NCBI RefSeq assembly: GCF_000717345.1
Contig: NZ_JNZA01000007.1
Coordinates: forward strand, 62,001-126,000
Length of the DNA: 64,000 bases
Direction: 5' to 3'
Origin: Streptomyces lydicus
Lineage (GTDB): Bacteria > Actinomycetota > Actinomycetes > Streptomycetales > Streptomycetaceae
Under the pieces are notes generated by a model. It did not search any database. It worked only from the letters and a program-made list of their open reading frames with translations, and was not told the DNA's origin. The translations under genes were made by a program, and so were the position numbers. Positions 50,059 to 59,845 of the stretch are shown in pieces; within the stretch, counting starts at the first letter, position 1, and each line of letters opens with the position of its first letter.

Positions 50059-51102
50059 ATGCGTTCCGGGAACGGCCGACATCGTCGCCCCCGTCAAGCA
50101 CCGGCCATCTTTGTCACGGCGGGAGTCACCGGCGCGGGACTCGCGCTGCCCCTGCTCTCCGCCGGTGGTGCCCACGCCGCCGACACCGCGACCTGGGACA
50201 AGGTCGCCCAGTGCGAGAGCGGTGGAGTCTGGAGCGCGGCCTCGGGCAACGGCTTCTACGGCGGGCTGCAGCTGACCCAGGAGATGTGGGACCGCCACGG
50301 CGGCACGGCCTACGCCTCGCGCCCCGACCTCGCCAGCCGCGCCCAGCAGATCGCGGTGGCCGAGACGATCCTCGACGACCGCGGGCCGGACGCCTGGCCG
50401 AGCTGCGCGGTGAACGCGGGTCTGACCAAGGACGGCCGCGCCCCCGAGGTCGATCCGGGCAACACCAGCACCCCGCTGCCCGACCCGGCCGACCGGGACG
50501 ACTCGACGGGGCCCACCGACTCGCAGGACGGAGCGGACCAGGGCCCGTCGGACGAGCCGTCCGAGGCGACGCCCTCGCCCTCCGCCCCCGACGCCTCGGG
50601 CCCGGGCGACTCCGGTGACACCACCGGCGCCAAGGACCGGACCCAGGAGCCGTCCGGCTCCACCACGCCGGGCGACGACGGGGACGGCACCTCCCGTACC
50701 GGCGACCCGTCGCACGCCGACGACGACCCGTCCCGCACCGGCGACCCCGCGGACTCCGCGGACCCGGCCGACGGCGGCAGCCGTACGGACACCGCCGGCG
50801 AGGCGCACCGGGAGCCCACCAAGGGCAGGCACCGCGGCGGCACGGACGACGGCGAGGGCGACGGCACCGACCGTGCCTCCGGCGGCCGGCACGCCTCGCG
50901 CGGCGACGACGCGCACCGTACGGACCCGACGGGCGGCGACTACACCGTCCGCCCCGGTGACAGCCTGTCAGCCATCGCGCAGGCCCACCGGCTGTCCGGC
51001 GGCTGGCCCGCGCTCTACGAGCGCAACGAGGGCGTCATCGGCTCCGACGCGGACCTGATCCAGCCCGGCCAGCTGCTCGATCTCGGCCACGACGCAGGCT
51101 AG
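50059..51102 (+). CDS. Resuscitation-promoting factor with LysM domain (RpfC-like)
   Basis: A 347-residue secreted wall lytic enzyme. The signal peptide (APAIFVTAGVTGAGLALPLL) is followed by AHA-A and the Rpf domain, [20 protein letters not shown], with catalytic Glu in CESGG. The middle, about 170 residues, is a disordered Asp/Ser/Thr/Gly/Pro linker with DPSRTGDP-like repeats. A C-terminal LysM module (YTVRPGDSLSAIAQAH; DADLIQPGQLLDL) binds peptidoglycan. By order beside rpfA and eno it corresponds to S. coelicolor rpfC (from memory). The ATG at 50059 has AAAGG upstream. Confidence 0.9.
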   Translation: MRSGNGRHRRPRQAPAIFVTAGVTGAGLALPLLSAGGAHAADTATWDKVAQCESGGVWSAASGNGFYGGLQLTQEMWDRHGGTAYASRPDLASRAQQIAVAETILDDRGPDAWPSCAVNAGLTKDGRAPEVDPGNTSTPLPDPADRDDSTGPTDSQDGADQGPSDEPSEATPSPSAPDASGPGDSGDTTGAKDRTQEPSGSTTPGDDGDGTSRTGDPSHADDDPSRTGDPADSADPADGGSRTDTAGEAHREPTKGRHRGGTDDGEGDGTDRASGGRHASRGDDAHRTDPTGGDYTVRPGDSLSAIAQAHRLSGGWPALYERNEGVIGSDADLIQPGQLLDLGHDAG

Positions 51103-51257
51103 TTCGCCGTCTTTGCCCCGTTGCGGCGAAAGTGAGACAAGCGTCTCTTTGCGCCGCGTGGGACCCGGTCCGTCCGTACTCGGGGTACCGGGTCCCACCT
51201 GCGAAGACGTGACCTCCCCGTGATCAAAAGCGGTCAACTTGGTCCAGATGCGGGGGT

Positions 51258-51286
51258 TTGAACATCAACGGGCTTCTGCTTACGGT
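51258..51286 (+). promoter_or_regulatory. Promoter of the rpfA riboswitch transcript
   Basis: TTGAAC (51258-51263), a 17-base spacer and TACGGT (51281-51286) lie just upstream of the riboswitch and about 245 bases upstream of the rpfA ATG. Spacing and sequence fit a vegetative-type Streptomyces promoter. Confidence 0.6.
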
Positions 51287-51320
51287 CATGACCGCTCGCC
51301 AAAGCGGGCCCCTTCGATCA

Positions 51321-52195
<875 letters not shown>

Positions 52196-52295
52196 GCCGT
52201 CCGCGCACCGGGACTCCTCCCGGGCCCGGGCGGCGGGCCCTGAGGACCCCGGTCCGGACGGCGGGCCCCGGCCCTGCCGGATCCGGCCCTCCTGA

Positions 52296-53843
<1,548 letters not shown>

Positions 53844-53924
53844 GCACAGCGCTCCGCCAACCGGTCGGCACGGAACGGCGTTCCTCCGGAACGGCTGATC
53901 GGCTGACGTTACGGCCGAGCACCT

Positions 53925-53969
53925 CGTACGTCCCCGGCGACGGTCCCGTACCGTTGCCGGGGACGTACG
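53925..53969 (+). terminator. Hairpin after eno
   Basis: A 20-bp stem with one mismatch (53925-53944 with 53950-53969) and a five-base loop lies 81 bases past eno and 41 bases before the divIC/ftsB start. It could end the eno transcript or act as an attenuator. Confidence 0.7.
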
Positions 53970-54010
53970 TGCTTGATGCAGACCGGCGTCAGCCGGCGAG
54001 GGGAGACGAC

Positions 54011-54463
54011 GTGCCCGCGGACCGGTTCTCGACCGCGACCCGACTCAAGGCGCTCGGCGAGCAGGCCGCCGCCCGCGTCTACCGCGCCCGTCCGGCCCGC
54101 CGCAACCGCCTCACCGGCCGCGCCGCGCTGCTGGCGCTGGTGATGTGCTCCCTGGTCGTCGCGCTCGCGTACCCGATAAGGCAGTACGTCTCCCAGCGCT
54201 CCGACATCGCCGACCAGCGCCGCAAGGCCCAGGACGCCGGTGCCGCACTGGAACGGCTGCGCGAGCAGAAGGCCCGGTGGCAGGATCCGGAGTACGTCCG
54301 CCAGCAGGCCCGCCGGCATCTGCACTACGTCAGGCCGGGCGAGACCGGCTACCTCGTCCGCGACGGCTCGGGCACGAGCACCGCCCCCAAGGGCTCGCAG
54401 GCCGCGCAGCGCCCCTGGTACGAGAACCTGTGGAGCGCGGTCGACGCGGCCGACAAGCGGTAG
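54011..54463 (+). CDS. divIC: Septum formation initiator (DivIC/FtsB-type)
   Basis: A 150-residue bitopic membrane protein of the divisome. A basic cytoplasmic start (residues 1-38) is followed by one helix (LTGRAALLALVMCSLVVALAYPI), then a short extracytoplasmic coiled coil (QRSDIADQRRKAQDAGAALERLREQKARWQDPEYVRQQARRHL) and the conserved YVRPGETGYLV block. It sits downstream of eno, as ftsB/divIC does in many bacteria. The GTG at 54011 follows GGGGAGACGAC. In Streptomyces it is needed for sporulation septa. Confidence 0.9.
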   Translation: MPADRFSTATRLKALGEQAAARVYRARPARRNRLTGRAALLALVMCSLVVALAYPIRQYVSQRSDIADQRRKAQDAGAALERLREQKARWQDPEYVRQQARRHLHYVRPGETGYLVRDGSGTSTAPKGSQAAQRPWYENLWSAVDAADKR

Positions 54464-54575
54464 CGGCCGCACCGCCCGGGTGCCCCGGCCCGTACCGCAG
54501 GCCCGCGCGGGGCCGTACTGTCGACAGGGACGGCGGACCGTACCGCCGCCCCACCACCACTCACCGAAAGCGCAC

Positions 54576-55118
54576 ATGGAAACGCCTCCGCCCCAGACCG
54601 AGCCCACCGAGCCCACCGCCGCGGACATCGCCGCCTTCAAGGAGCAGCTCGGCCGCCCGCCGCGCGGCCTGCGCGCCATCGCGCACCGCTGCCCCTGCGG
54701 GCAGCCGGACGTCGTCGAGACGGCGCCGCGCCTGGAGGACGGCACGCCCTTCCCCACGCTCTACTACCTCACCTGCCCGCGCGCGGCCTCCGCGATCGGC
54801 ACGCTGGAGGCCAACGGCGTGATGAAGGAGATGAGCGAACGGCTGGCGGCCGACCCGGAGCTGGCCGCCGCCTACCGCGCGGCCCACGAGGACTACATCC
54901 GGCGCCGCGACGCCATCGAGGTGCTCGAGGGCTTCCCGAGCGCGGGCGGCATGCCCGACCGGGTCAAGTGCCTGCACGTGCTCGTCGGCCACTCGCTGGC
55001 GGCCGGGCCGGGCGTCAACCCGCTCGGCGACGAGGCCCTCGCGATGCTGCCGGAGTGGTGGAAGAAGGGGCCGTGTGTGAACCCGTGCGGCGGGAGTGAC
55101 GAGGGAGAGTCCGAGTGA
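54576..55118 (+). CDS. DUF501 family protein
   Basis: A 180-residue cytoplasmic protein of the actinobacterial DUF501 family: FKEQLGRPPRGLRAIAHRCPCGQPDVVETAPRLEDGTPFPTLYYLTCPRA, then MKEMSERLAADPELAAAYRAAHEDYIRRRDAI and the C-terminal DRVKCLHVLVGHSLAAGPGVNPLGDEAL. The conserved Cys (CPCG, TCPR, KCLH) and His may bind metal; the function is unknown. The ATG at 54576 is 112 bases after divIC. Its end overlaps the ppx start by 4 bases (GTGA), so the two are coupled. Confidence 0.88.
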   Translation: METPPPQTEPTEPTAADIAAFKEQLGRPPRGLRAIAHRCPCGQPDVVETAPRLEDGTPFPTLYYLTCPRAASAIGTLEANGVMKEMSERLAADPELAAAYRAAHEDYIRRRDAIEVLEGFPSAGGMPDRVKCLHVLVGHSLAAGPGVNPLGDEALAMLPEWWKKGPCVNPCGGSDEGESE

Positions 55119-56068
55119 AGCGCGTCGCCGCGGTCGACTGCGGTACGAACTCCATCCGGCTGCTGGTCGCGGACGTCGACCCGAGCACCGGCGAGCTGAA
55201 GGAACTCGACCGCCGGATGCAGATCGTCCGGCTCGGTCAGGGCGTGGACCGCACCGGGCGGCTGGCGCCCGAGGCGCTGGAGCGCACCTTCGCGGCCTGC
55301 CGGGAATACGCCGCGGTGATCAAGGGCCTGGGCGCCCAGCAGGTCCGCTTCGTGGCGACCTCCGCCTCCCGTGACGCGGAGAACCGCGAGGACTTCGTCC
55401 GCGGCGTGGTGGACATCCTGGGCGTGCAGCCCGAGGTGATCACGGGTGACCAGGAGGCGGAGTTCTCCTTCAACGGCGCCACCAAGGAGCTCCTCGGCCG
55501 GGCCGACCTGGCCAGGCCCTTCCTGGTGGTGGACATCGGCGGCGGCTCCACCGAGTTCGTCCTCGGCGACGAGGCGGTACGCGCCGCCCGCTCGGTCGAC
55601 GTCGGCTGCGTCCGGATGACCGAGCGGCATCTGGTGCACGACGGCGAGATCACCGATCCGCCGACCGCGCGTCAGGTCGACGCGATGAAGGCCGACATCG
55701 CCGCGGCGCTGGACCGGGCCGAGGAGACCGTCCCGCTGCGCGAGGCCGCCACCCTGGTGGGCCTGGCCGGCTCGGTCACCACCGTCGCCGGTATCGCGCT
55801 GGGCCTGGACCACTACGACTCCGATGCCATCCACCACGCCCGGGTCCCGCTGGCCAAGGTCCGCGAGATCACCGAGCACCTGCTGTCCTCCACCCACGCC
55901 GAGCGCGCGGCCATCCCCGTCCTGCACCCCGGCCGGGTCGATGTGATCGCCGCGGGCGCGCTCGTACTGCTGTCGATCATGGAGCGGACGGGCGCCGAGG
56001 AGGTCGTCGTCAGCGAGCACGACATCCTGGACGGCATCGCCTGGCACGCCGCACTCGACGACGAGTGA
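55115..56068 (+). CDS. ppx: Exopolyphosphatase (Ppx/GppA family)
   Basis: Hydrolyses polyphosphate ends or pppGpp. The 317-residue product is the short, two-domain actinobacterial form of the ASKHA fold: phosphate loop 1 VAAVDCGTNSIRLLV, the catalytic region FVATSASRDAENREDF, DQEAEFSFNGA, and the second loop VVDIGGGSTEFVLG. It starts at a GTG that overlaps the DUF501 stop. There is no HD domain. Short forms in mycobacteria act on short-chain polyphosphate; which substrate holds here cannot be read from the sequence. Confidence 0.9.
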   Translation: MKRVAAVDCGTNSIRLLVADVDPSTGELKELDRRMQIVRLGQGVDRTGRLAPEALERTFAACREYAAVIKGLGAQQVRFVATSASRDAENREDFVRGVVDILGVQPEVITGDQEAEFSFNGATKELLGRADLARPFLVVDIGGGSTEFVLGDEAVRAARSVDVGCVRMTERHLVHDGEITDPPTARQVDAMKADIAAALDRAEETVPLREAATLVGLAGSVTTVAGIALGLDHYDSDAIHHARVPLAKVREITEHLLSSTHAERAAIPVLHPGRVDVIAAGALVLLSIMERTGAEEVVVSEHDILDGIAWHAALDDE

Positions 56069-56545
56069 CCGCGGCCGCGACGGGTGCGCCGTCGCGGGTG
56101 AGCGGGTCGGCAGGGGCCGGCAACGACCTCTGCCGACCGGGCTTTTGAGCGGGCCGGATGCCCTTCTGAGCGGTCTCCGGGGGGTCTCACGGGGCTTCTC
56201 GGGGAGGCTCGGGAAGAAAGTTCGTGAAATCCTTCACATGAAAAAGCCTCCTGTTGGGCGAACAATCTGATCGTCCGACCGTCATTCGAAGGTTTCCGGG
56301 CCTCTCGACCCCGGGATTGCGCGGGTTCCGATATCCCGGGGGAGCGGCCGCAGGAGGCCCGGTCCCCCCGCCGCGGGGCCCACAAGCCCTGATCAACAGG
56401 GGTCTCCAACGCCTCGCGTACTACGGTGGTTCCGTTTCCCGGTATGGCGTCGGTCACGAAGCCGGCGGAGTGTAGCAGATACCCCTTAGGTCCTTGTGAA
56501 GGGGCTCACGAGCGACCCCCCATGTGGGGGTGGATACTCGATTGC
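56069..56545. other. 477-base leader region of ndh
   Basis: No gene is visible between ppx and ndh. The region holds a Rex-type site at 56222-56239, an AT-rich stretch just after it (TGAAAAAGCCTCC), and further down GC-rich palindromic tracts (around 56340-56400). The operator lies about 310 bases before the ATG, so the ndh transcript probably has a long leader. Confidence 0.6.
56222..56239. promoter_or_regulatory. Rex (redox) operator upstream of ndh
   Basis: TCGTGAA-ATCC-TTCACAT matches the Rex operator consensus TTGTGAA-N4-TTCACAA at 12 of 14 arm positions, with GTGAA and TTCAC perfectly opposed. Rex senses the NADH/NAD ratio and represses respiratory genes, including ndh, in Streptomyces. 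The site precedes the AT-rich promoter-like stretch. Confidence 0.75.
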
Positions 56546-57928
56546 ATGAGCACCACGGAGCGTCCCAGGATCCTCGTAGTAGGCGGTGGGTACGTAGGCC
56601 TGTACGCAGCTCGGCGCATCCTCAAGAAGATGCGCTACGGCGAGGCGACCGTCACGGTCGTCGACCCGCGGTCGTACATGACCTATCAGCCCTTCCTCCC
56701 CGAAGCCGCCGCCGGCAGCATCTCCCCCCGGCACGTCGTCGTCCCGCTGCGACGCGTGCTGCCGAAGGCGGAGGTCCTCACCGGCCGGGTCACCACCATC
56801 GATCAGGACCGCAAGGTCGCCACGATCGCCCCGCTGGTGGGCGAGGCGTACGAGCTGCCTTTCGACTACCTCGTGATCGCCCTCGGCGCCGTCTCGCGGA
56901 CCTTCCCGATCCCCGGCCTCGCCGAGCAGGGCATCGGTATGAAGGGTGTGGAGGAGGCCATCGGCCTGCGCAACCACGTCCTGGAGCAGCTGGACAAGGC
57001 CGACTCCACGACCGATGAGGACGTCCGCCGCAAGGCGCTGACCTTCGTCTTCGTCGGTGGCGGCTTCGCGGGCGCGGAGACCGTCGGTGAGGTCGAGGAC
57101 ATGGCCCGCGACGCCGCGAAGTACTACAACAACGTGAAGCGCGAGGACATGCGCTTCCTGCTGGTCGACGTCGCCGACAAGATCCTCCCCGAGGTCGGAC
57201 CCAAGCTCGGTGCCTACGGCAAGGAGCACCTCGAGGGCCGTGGCGTCGAGGTCTACCTCAAGACCGGCATGGACTCCTGCGTCGACGGCCACGTGAAGCT
57301 CAACAACGGCCTCGAGGTCGACTCCAACACCATCGTGTGGACCGCGGGCGTCAAGCCCAACCCGGCGCTGGCCCGCTTCGGCCTGCCGCTCGGCCCGCGC
57401 GGTCACGTCGACACCGCCCCCACCCTCCAGGTGCAGGGCACCGACTACATCTGGGCCGCGGGCGACAACGCCCAGGTCCCGGACCTGGTCGGCCGTAAGA
57501 ACGGCAACGAGAACGCCTGGTGCCCGCCGAACGCGCAGCACGCGCTGCGGCAGGCCAGGGTCCTCGGCGACAACGTGGTCTCCGGTATGCGGGGCTTCCC
57601 GCAGAAGGAGTACAGCCACGCCAACAAGGGTGCGGTCGCCGGTCTGGGCCTGCACAAGGGCGTCGCGATGATCGTCATGGGCAAGATGAAGATCAAGCTC
57701 AAGGGCCGTCTCGCCTGGTACATGCACCGTGGGTACCACGGCATGGCGATGCCGACGTTCAACCGCAAGATCCGGGTCTTCGCCGACTGGACGCTGGCCA
57801 TGTTCCTCAAGCGCGAGGTCGTCTCGCTCGGCGCCATGGAGAACCCCCGCGAGGAGTTCTACGAGGCGGCCAAGCCGGCCCCCGCGCCGGCCGCCGCCGG
57901 CGACAAGCCGAAGGCCAAGGCTTCCTGA
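56546..57928 (+). CDS. ndh: Type II NADH dehydrogenase
   Basis: A 460-residue non-pumping NADH:menaquinone oxidoreductase attached to the inner face of the membrane. It has the FAD motif ILVVGGGYVGLYAARRIL, TYQPFLPEAAAGSISP (family hallmark), ALGAVSRTFPIPG, the NADH motif FVFVGGGFAGAETVGEVEDM, and the second FAD block IWAAGDNAQVPD. The C-terminus has amphipathic basic segments (KMKIKLKGRLAWYMHRGYH) suited to membrane contact and an Ala/Pro tail. The ATG at 56546 has only a G-rich stretch as ribosome site. A Rex site lies far upstream. Confidence 0.95.
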   Translation: MSTTERPRILVVGGGYVGLYAARRILKKMRYGEATVTVVDPRSYMTYQPFLPEAAAGSISPRHVVVPLRRVLPKAEVLTGRVTTIDQDRKVATIAPLVGEAYELPFDYLVIALGAVSRTFPIPGLAEQGIGMKGVEEAIGLRNHVLEQLDKADSTTDEDVRRKALTFVFVGGGFAGAETVGEVEDMARDAAKYYNNVKREDMRFLLVDVADKILPEVGPKLGAYGKEHLEGRGVEVYLKTGMDSCVDGHVKLNNGLEVDSNTIVWTAGVKPNPALARFGLPLGPRGHVDTAPTLQVQGTDYIWAAGDNAQVPDLVGRKNGNENAWCPPNAQHALRQARVLGDNVVSGMRGFPQKEYSHANKGAVAGLGLHKGVAMIVMGKMKIKLKGRLAWYMHRGYHGMAMPTFNRKIRVFADWTLAMFLKREVVSLGAMENPREEFYEAAKPAPAPAAAGDKPKAKAS

Positions 57929-57955
57929 ACCACCGGTCGGGTACTCCGACCAGCC

Positions 57956-57993
57956 CGAAGGGCGTCCGCCATCCGTGGGGCGGGCGCCCTTCG
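57956..57993 (+). terminator. Terminator after ndh
   Basis: CGAAGGGCGTCCGCC (57956-57970) pairs with GGCGGGCGCCCTTCG (57979-57993) with one G-T-type mismatch and an eight-base loop, 28 bases past the ndh stop. Confidence 0.8.
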
Positions 57994-58127
57994 GCGTGTG
58001 CGCCGTGGCGAAATGTGGGCGGTTTGCGGTTCCCTTACGTGTGAACGGGACTATCCGGGCGCTTCATTGGCGTTTACGTGGTGGGTGAATCTTCTTCGCC
58101 CGACTCGTCAACACGGAGGTGTGCGAC

Positions 58128-59432
58128 ATGGCCGACGCCGCTGGACGGCTCACCAAGCTCGCCGAGGAGGTGCTGGGAACGCCGCTCCCGGTGCGCATCC
58201 GCGCCTGGGACCGCAGCGAGTCCGGCCCGCCGGGGGCACCCGTGCTCGTCATCCGCCATCGCCGCGCGCTGCGCCGGCTGCTGTTCAAGCCCGGCGAACT
58301 GGGCCTGGCCCGCGGCTGGGTGGCCGGTGACCTCGACATCGAGGGCGACCTCTACGAGGCGCTCGATCTGCTCGCCGGGCTGCTCTGGGAGCGCGCCGCC
58401 ACCACCAAAGCGCCGCGGGCCGCCGCGTTGCGCGCCCTGGCCCGCCCGGAGCTGCGCGCCGCCGCCCGGGAACTGCTCGCCCTGGCCGGCGCCCCCGTAC
58501 CACCCACCCCGCCCGCGGAAGAGGTCAGACGCCGCCGGGGACCGCTGCACACCCTGCGGCGCGACAAGGAAGCCATCAGCCACCACTACGACGTCGGCAA
58601 CGACTTCTACGCGCTGGTCCTCGGCCCGTCCATGGTCTACTCCTGCGCCTACTGGGAGAGTCCCGACGCGAGCCTGGAGGACGCCCAGCGCGACAAGCTC
58701 GACCTGATCTGCCGCAAGCTCGCCCTCAAGGAGGGCCAGCGGCTGCTGGACGTGGGCTGCGGCTGGGGCTCGATGGTGCTGCACGCCGCCCGCGAGTACG
58801 GCGTACGGGCCGTCGGCATCACCCTCTCCGAGGAACAGGCCACCTTCGCCCGCAAGCGGATCGCGGAGGCCGGCCTCGCCGACCGGATCGAGATCCGGGT
58901 GCAGGACTACCGCGAGATCAAGGACGAGCCGTTCGACGCCATCTCCTCGATCGGGATGGCCGAGCACGTCGGCCGGGACCGGTACGCCGAGTACGCGAGC
59001 GCGCTGTACGCGCTGCTGAGGCCGGGCGGACGGCTGCTCAACCACCAGATCGCGCGGCGGCCGCTGGCCGACGAGGAGACCTACCGCGTCGACGATTTCA
59101 TCGACCGGTACGTCTTCCCCGACGGCGAGCTGGCACCGGTCGGGCGGACGGTGGCCCAGCTGGAGGAAGCCGGGTTCGAGGTGCGGGACGTGGAGGGAAT
59201 CCGGGAGCACTACGCCCTGACGCTGCGGCAGTGGGTCGCCAACCTGGAGAAGCACTGGGACGAGGCGGCGCGCCTGACGTCCCCGGGCCGGGCCCGGGTC
59301 TGGCGGCTCTACATGGCGGCGTCGGCCCTGTCGTTCGAGCGCAACCGCATAGGAGTCAACCAGGTCCTGGCAGTCCGCACCCCGGACTCGGGGACCTCGG
59401 GCGTGCGCCTTCGCGAGCGTAGCTGGGGTTGA
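58128..59432 (+). CDS. Cyclopropane-fatty-acid-synthase-like methyltransferase
   Basis: A 434-residue SAM-dependent lipid methyltransferase. The N-terminal part (residues 1-135) resembles the lipid-binding region of CFA synthases (LLFKPGELGLARGWVAGDLDIEGDL). The catalytic domain has AISHHYDVGNDFYALVLGPSMVYSCAYW, the SAM motif LLDVGCGWGSMVLHAA, SIGMAEHVG and the C-terminal LRQWVANLEKHWDEA. This fits CFA or methyl-branching synthases; whether it makes a ring or adds a methyl group is not clear. GGAGG lies eight bases before the ATG at 58128. Its stop is directly followed by a composite inverted repeat. Confidence 0.9.
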   Translation: MADAAGRLTKLAEEVLGTPLPVRIRAWDRSESGPPGAPVLVIRHRRALRRLLFKPGELGLARGWVAGDLDIEGDLYEALDLLAGLLWERAATTKAPRAAALRALARPELRAAARELLALAGAPVPPTPPAEEVRRRRGPLHTLRRDKEAISHHYDVGNDFYALVLGPSMVYSCAYWESPDASLEDAQRDKLDLICRKLALKEGQRLLDVGCGWGSMVLHAAREYGVRAVGITLSEEQATFARKRIAEAGLADRIEIRVQDYREIKDEPFDAISSIGMAEHVGRDRYAEYASALYALLRPGGRLLNHQIARRPLADEETYRVDDFIDRYVFPDGELAPVGRTVAQLEEAGFEVRDVEGIREHYALTLRQWVANLEKHWDEAARLTSPGRARVWRLYMAASALSFERNRIGVNQVLAVRTPDSGTSGVRLRERSWG

Positions 59433-59625
59433 TCCCACGTTTTTGTCTGCGGCGCCGTGGTGGTTTCTCGCCGTGGCGCTTTGCGGCGCCGCCGCACGTT
59501 GTCGGCTTTCCCGCCGTGTTTCGTCTCGCCGTTGCGCCTGCGGCGGGCGAGGTGGTGTCGGGTGCGGTGCCGCTCCTCCGGACTTCGTCCTGCGGCGCGG
59601 CCCCTCCCGTAGTGGGTAGGAAATA

Positions 59626-59670
59626 GGCCGGTGGGGGCGAGCGTCTTACTGACGCTCGCCCCCACCGGCC
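59626..59670. terminator. Perfect 20-bp hairpin, bidirectional terminator
   Basis: 59626-59645 pairs with 59651-59670 without mismatch around the loop TTACT. It is flanked by GGAAATA on the left and TTCAACCTTCTTT on the right, so each direction has a short U-rich or A-rich flank. It serves the convergent methyltransferase and ABC permease genes. Confidence 0.85.
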
Positions 59671-59706
59671 TTCAACCTTCTTTCCCACGGGAGGGGACGG
59701 GCCGGA

Positions 59707-59755
59707 GGGGCCTGTTCTGTGGACGTAAAGCGAAGCAGTCCACAGAACAGGCCCC
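59707..59755. terminator. Second perfect hairpin inside the composite repeat
   Basis: GGGGCCTGTTCTGTGGAC (59707-59724) pairs exactly with 59738-59755 around a 13-base loop. It lies on the permease side, where it may back up termination of the minus-strand ABC operon. Confidence 0.75.
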
Positions 59756-59845
59756 GGAGGTCCGTCACCGCACCCAGCAATCACCCGGCCCGCCGCAGGC
59801 GCAACGGCGAGAAACCACCACGGCGCCGCAGACAAACACGTGGGA

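Larger units (their letters stand above)
59434..59844. repeat. Composite long inverted repeat between convergent genes
   Basis: The outer arms 59434-59474 and 59804-59844 are inverted copies matching at 40 of 41 positions. A second 25-base block (59524-59548) is an exact inverted copy of 59788-59812, so the right arm equals two left-arm pieces joined, and the left side carries about 49 extra bases between them. Inside lie two perfect hairpins (59626-59670 and 59707-59755). The element fills the whole gap between the methyltransferase stop and the permease stop; no gene is seen in it. It could be a decayed mobile element or a stacked terminator. Confidence 0.85.

Noticed and set aside
53925..53969. 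Possible CRISPR or operator repeat after eno
   Set aside because: A single near-perfect stem with a short loop, no spacer array; best read as a terminator.
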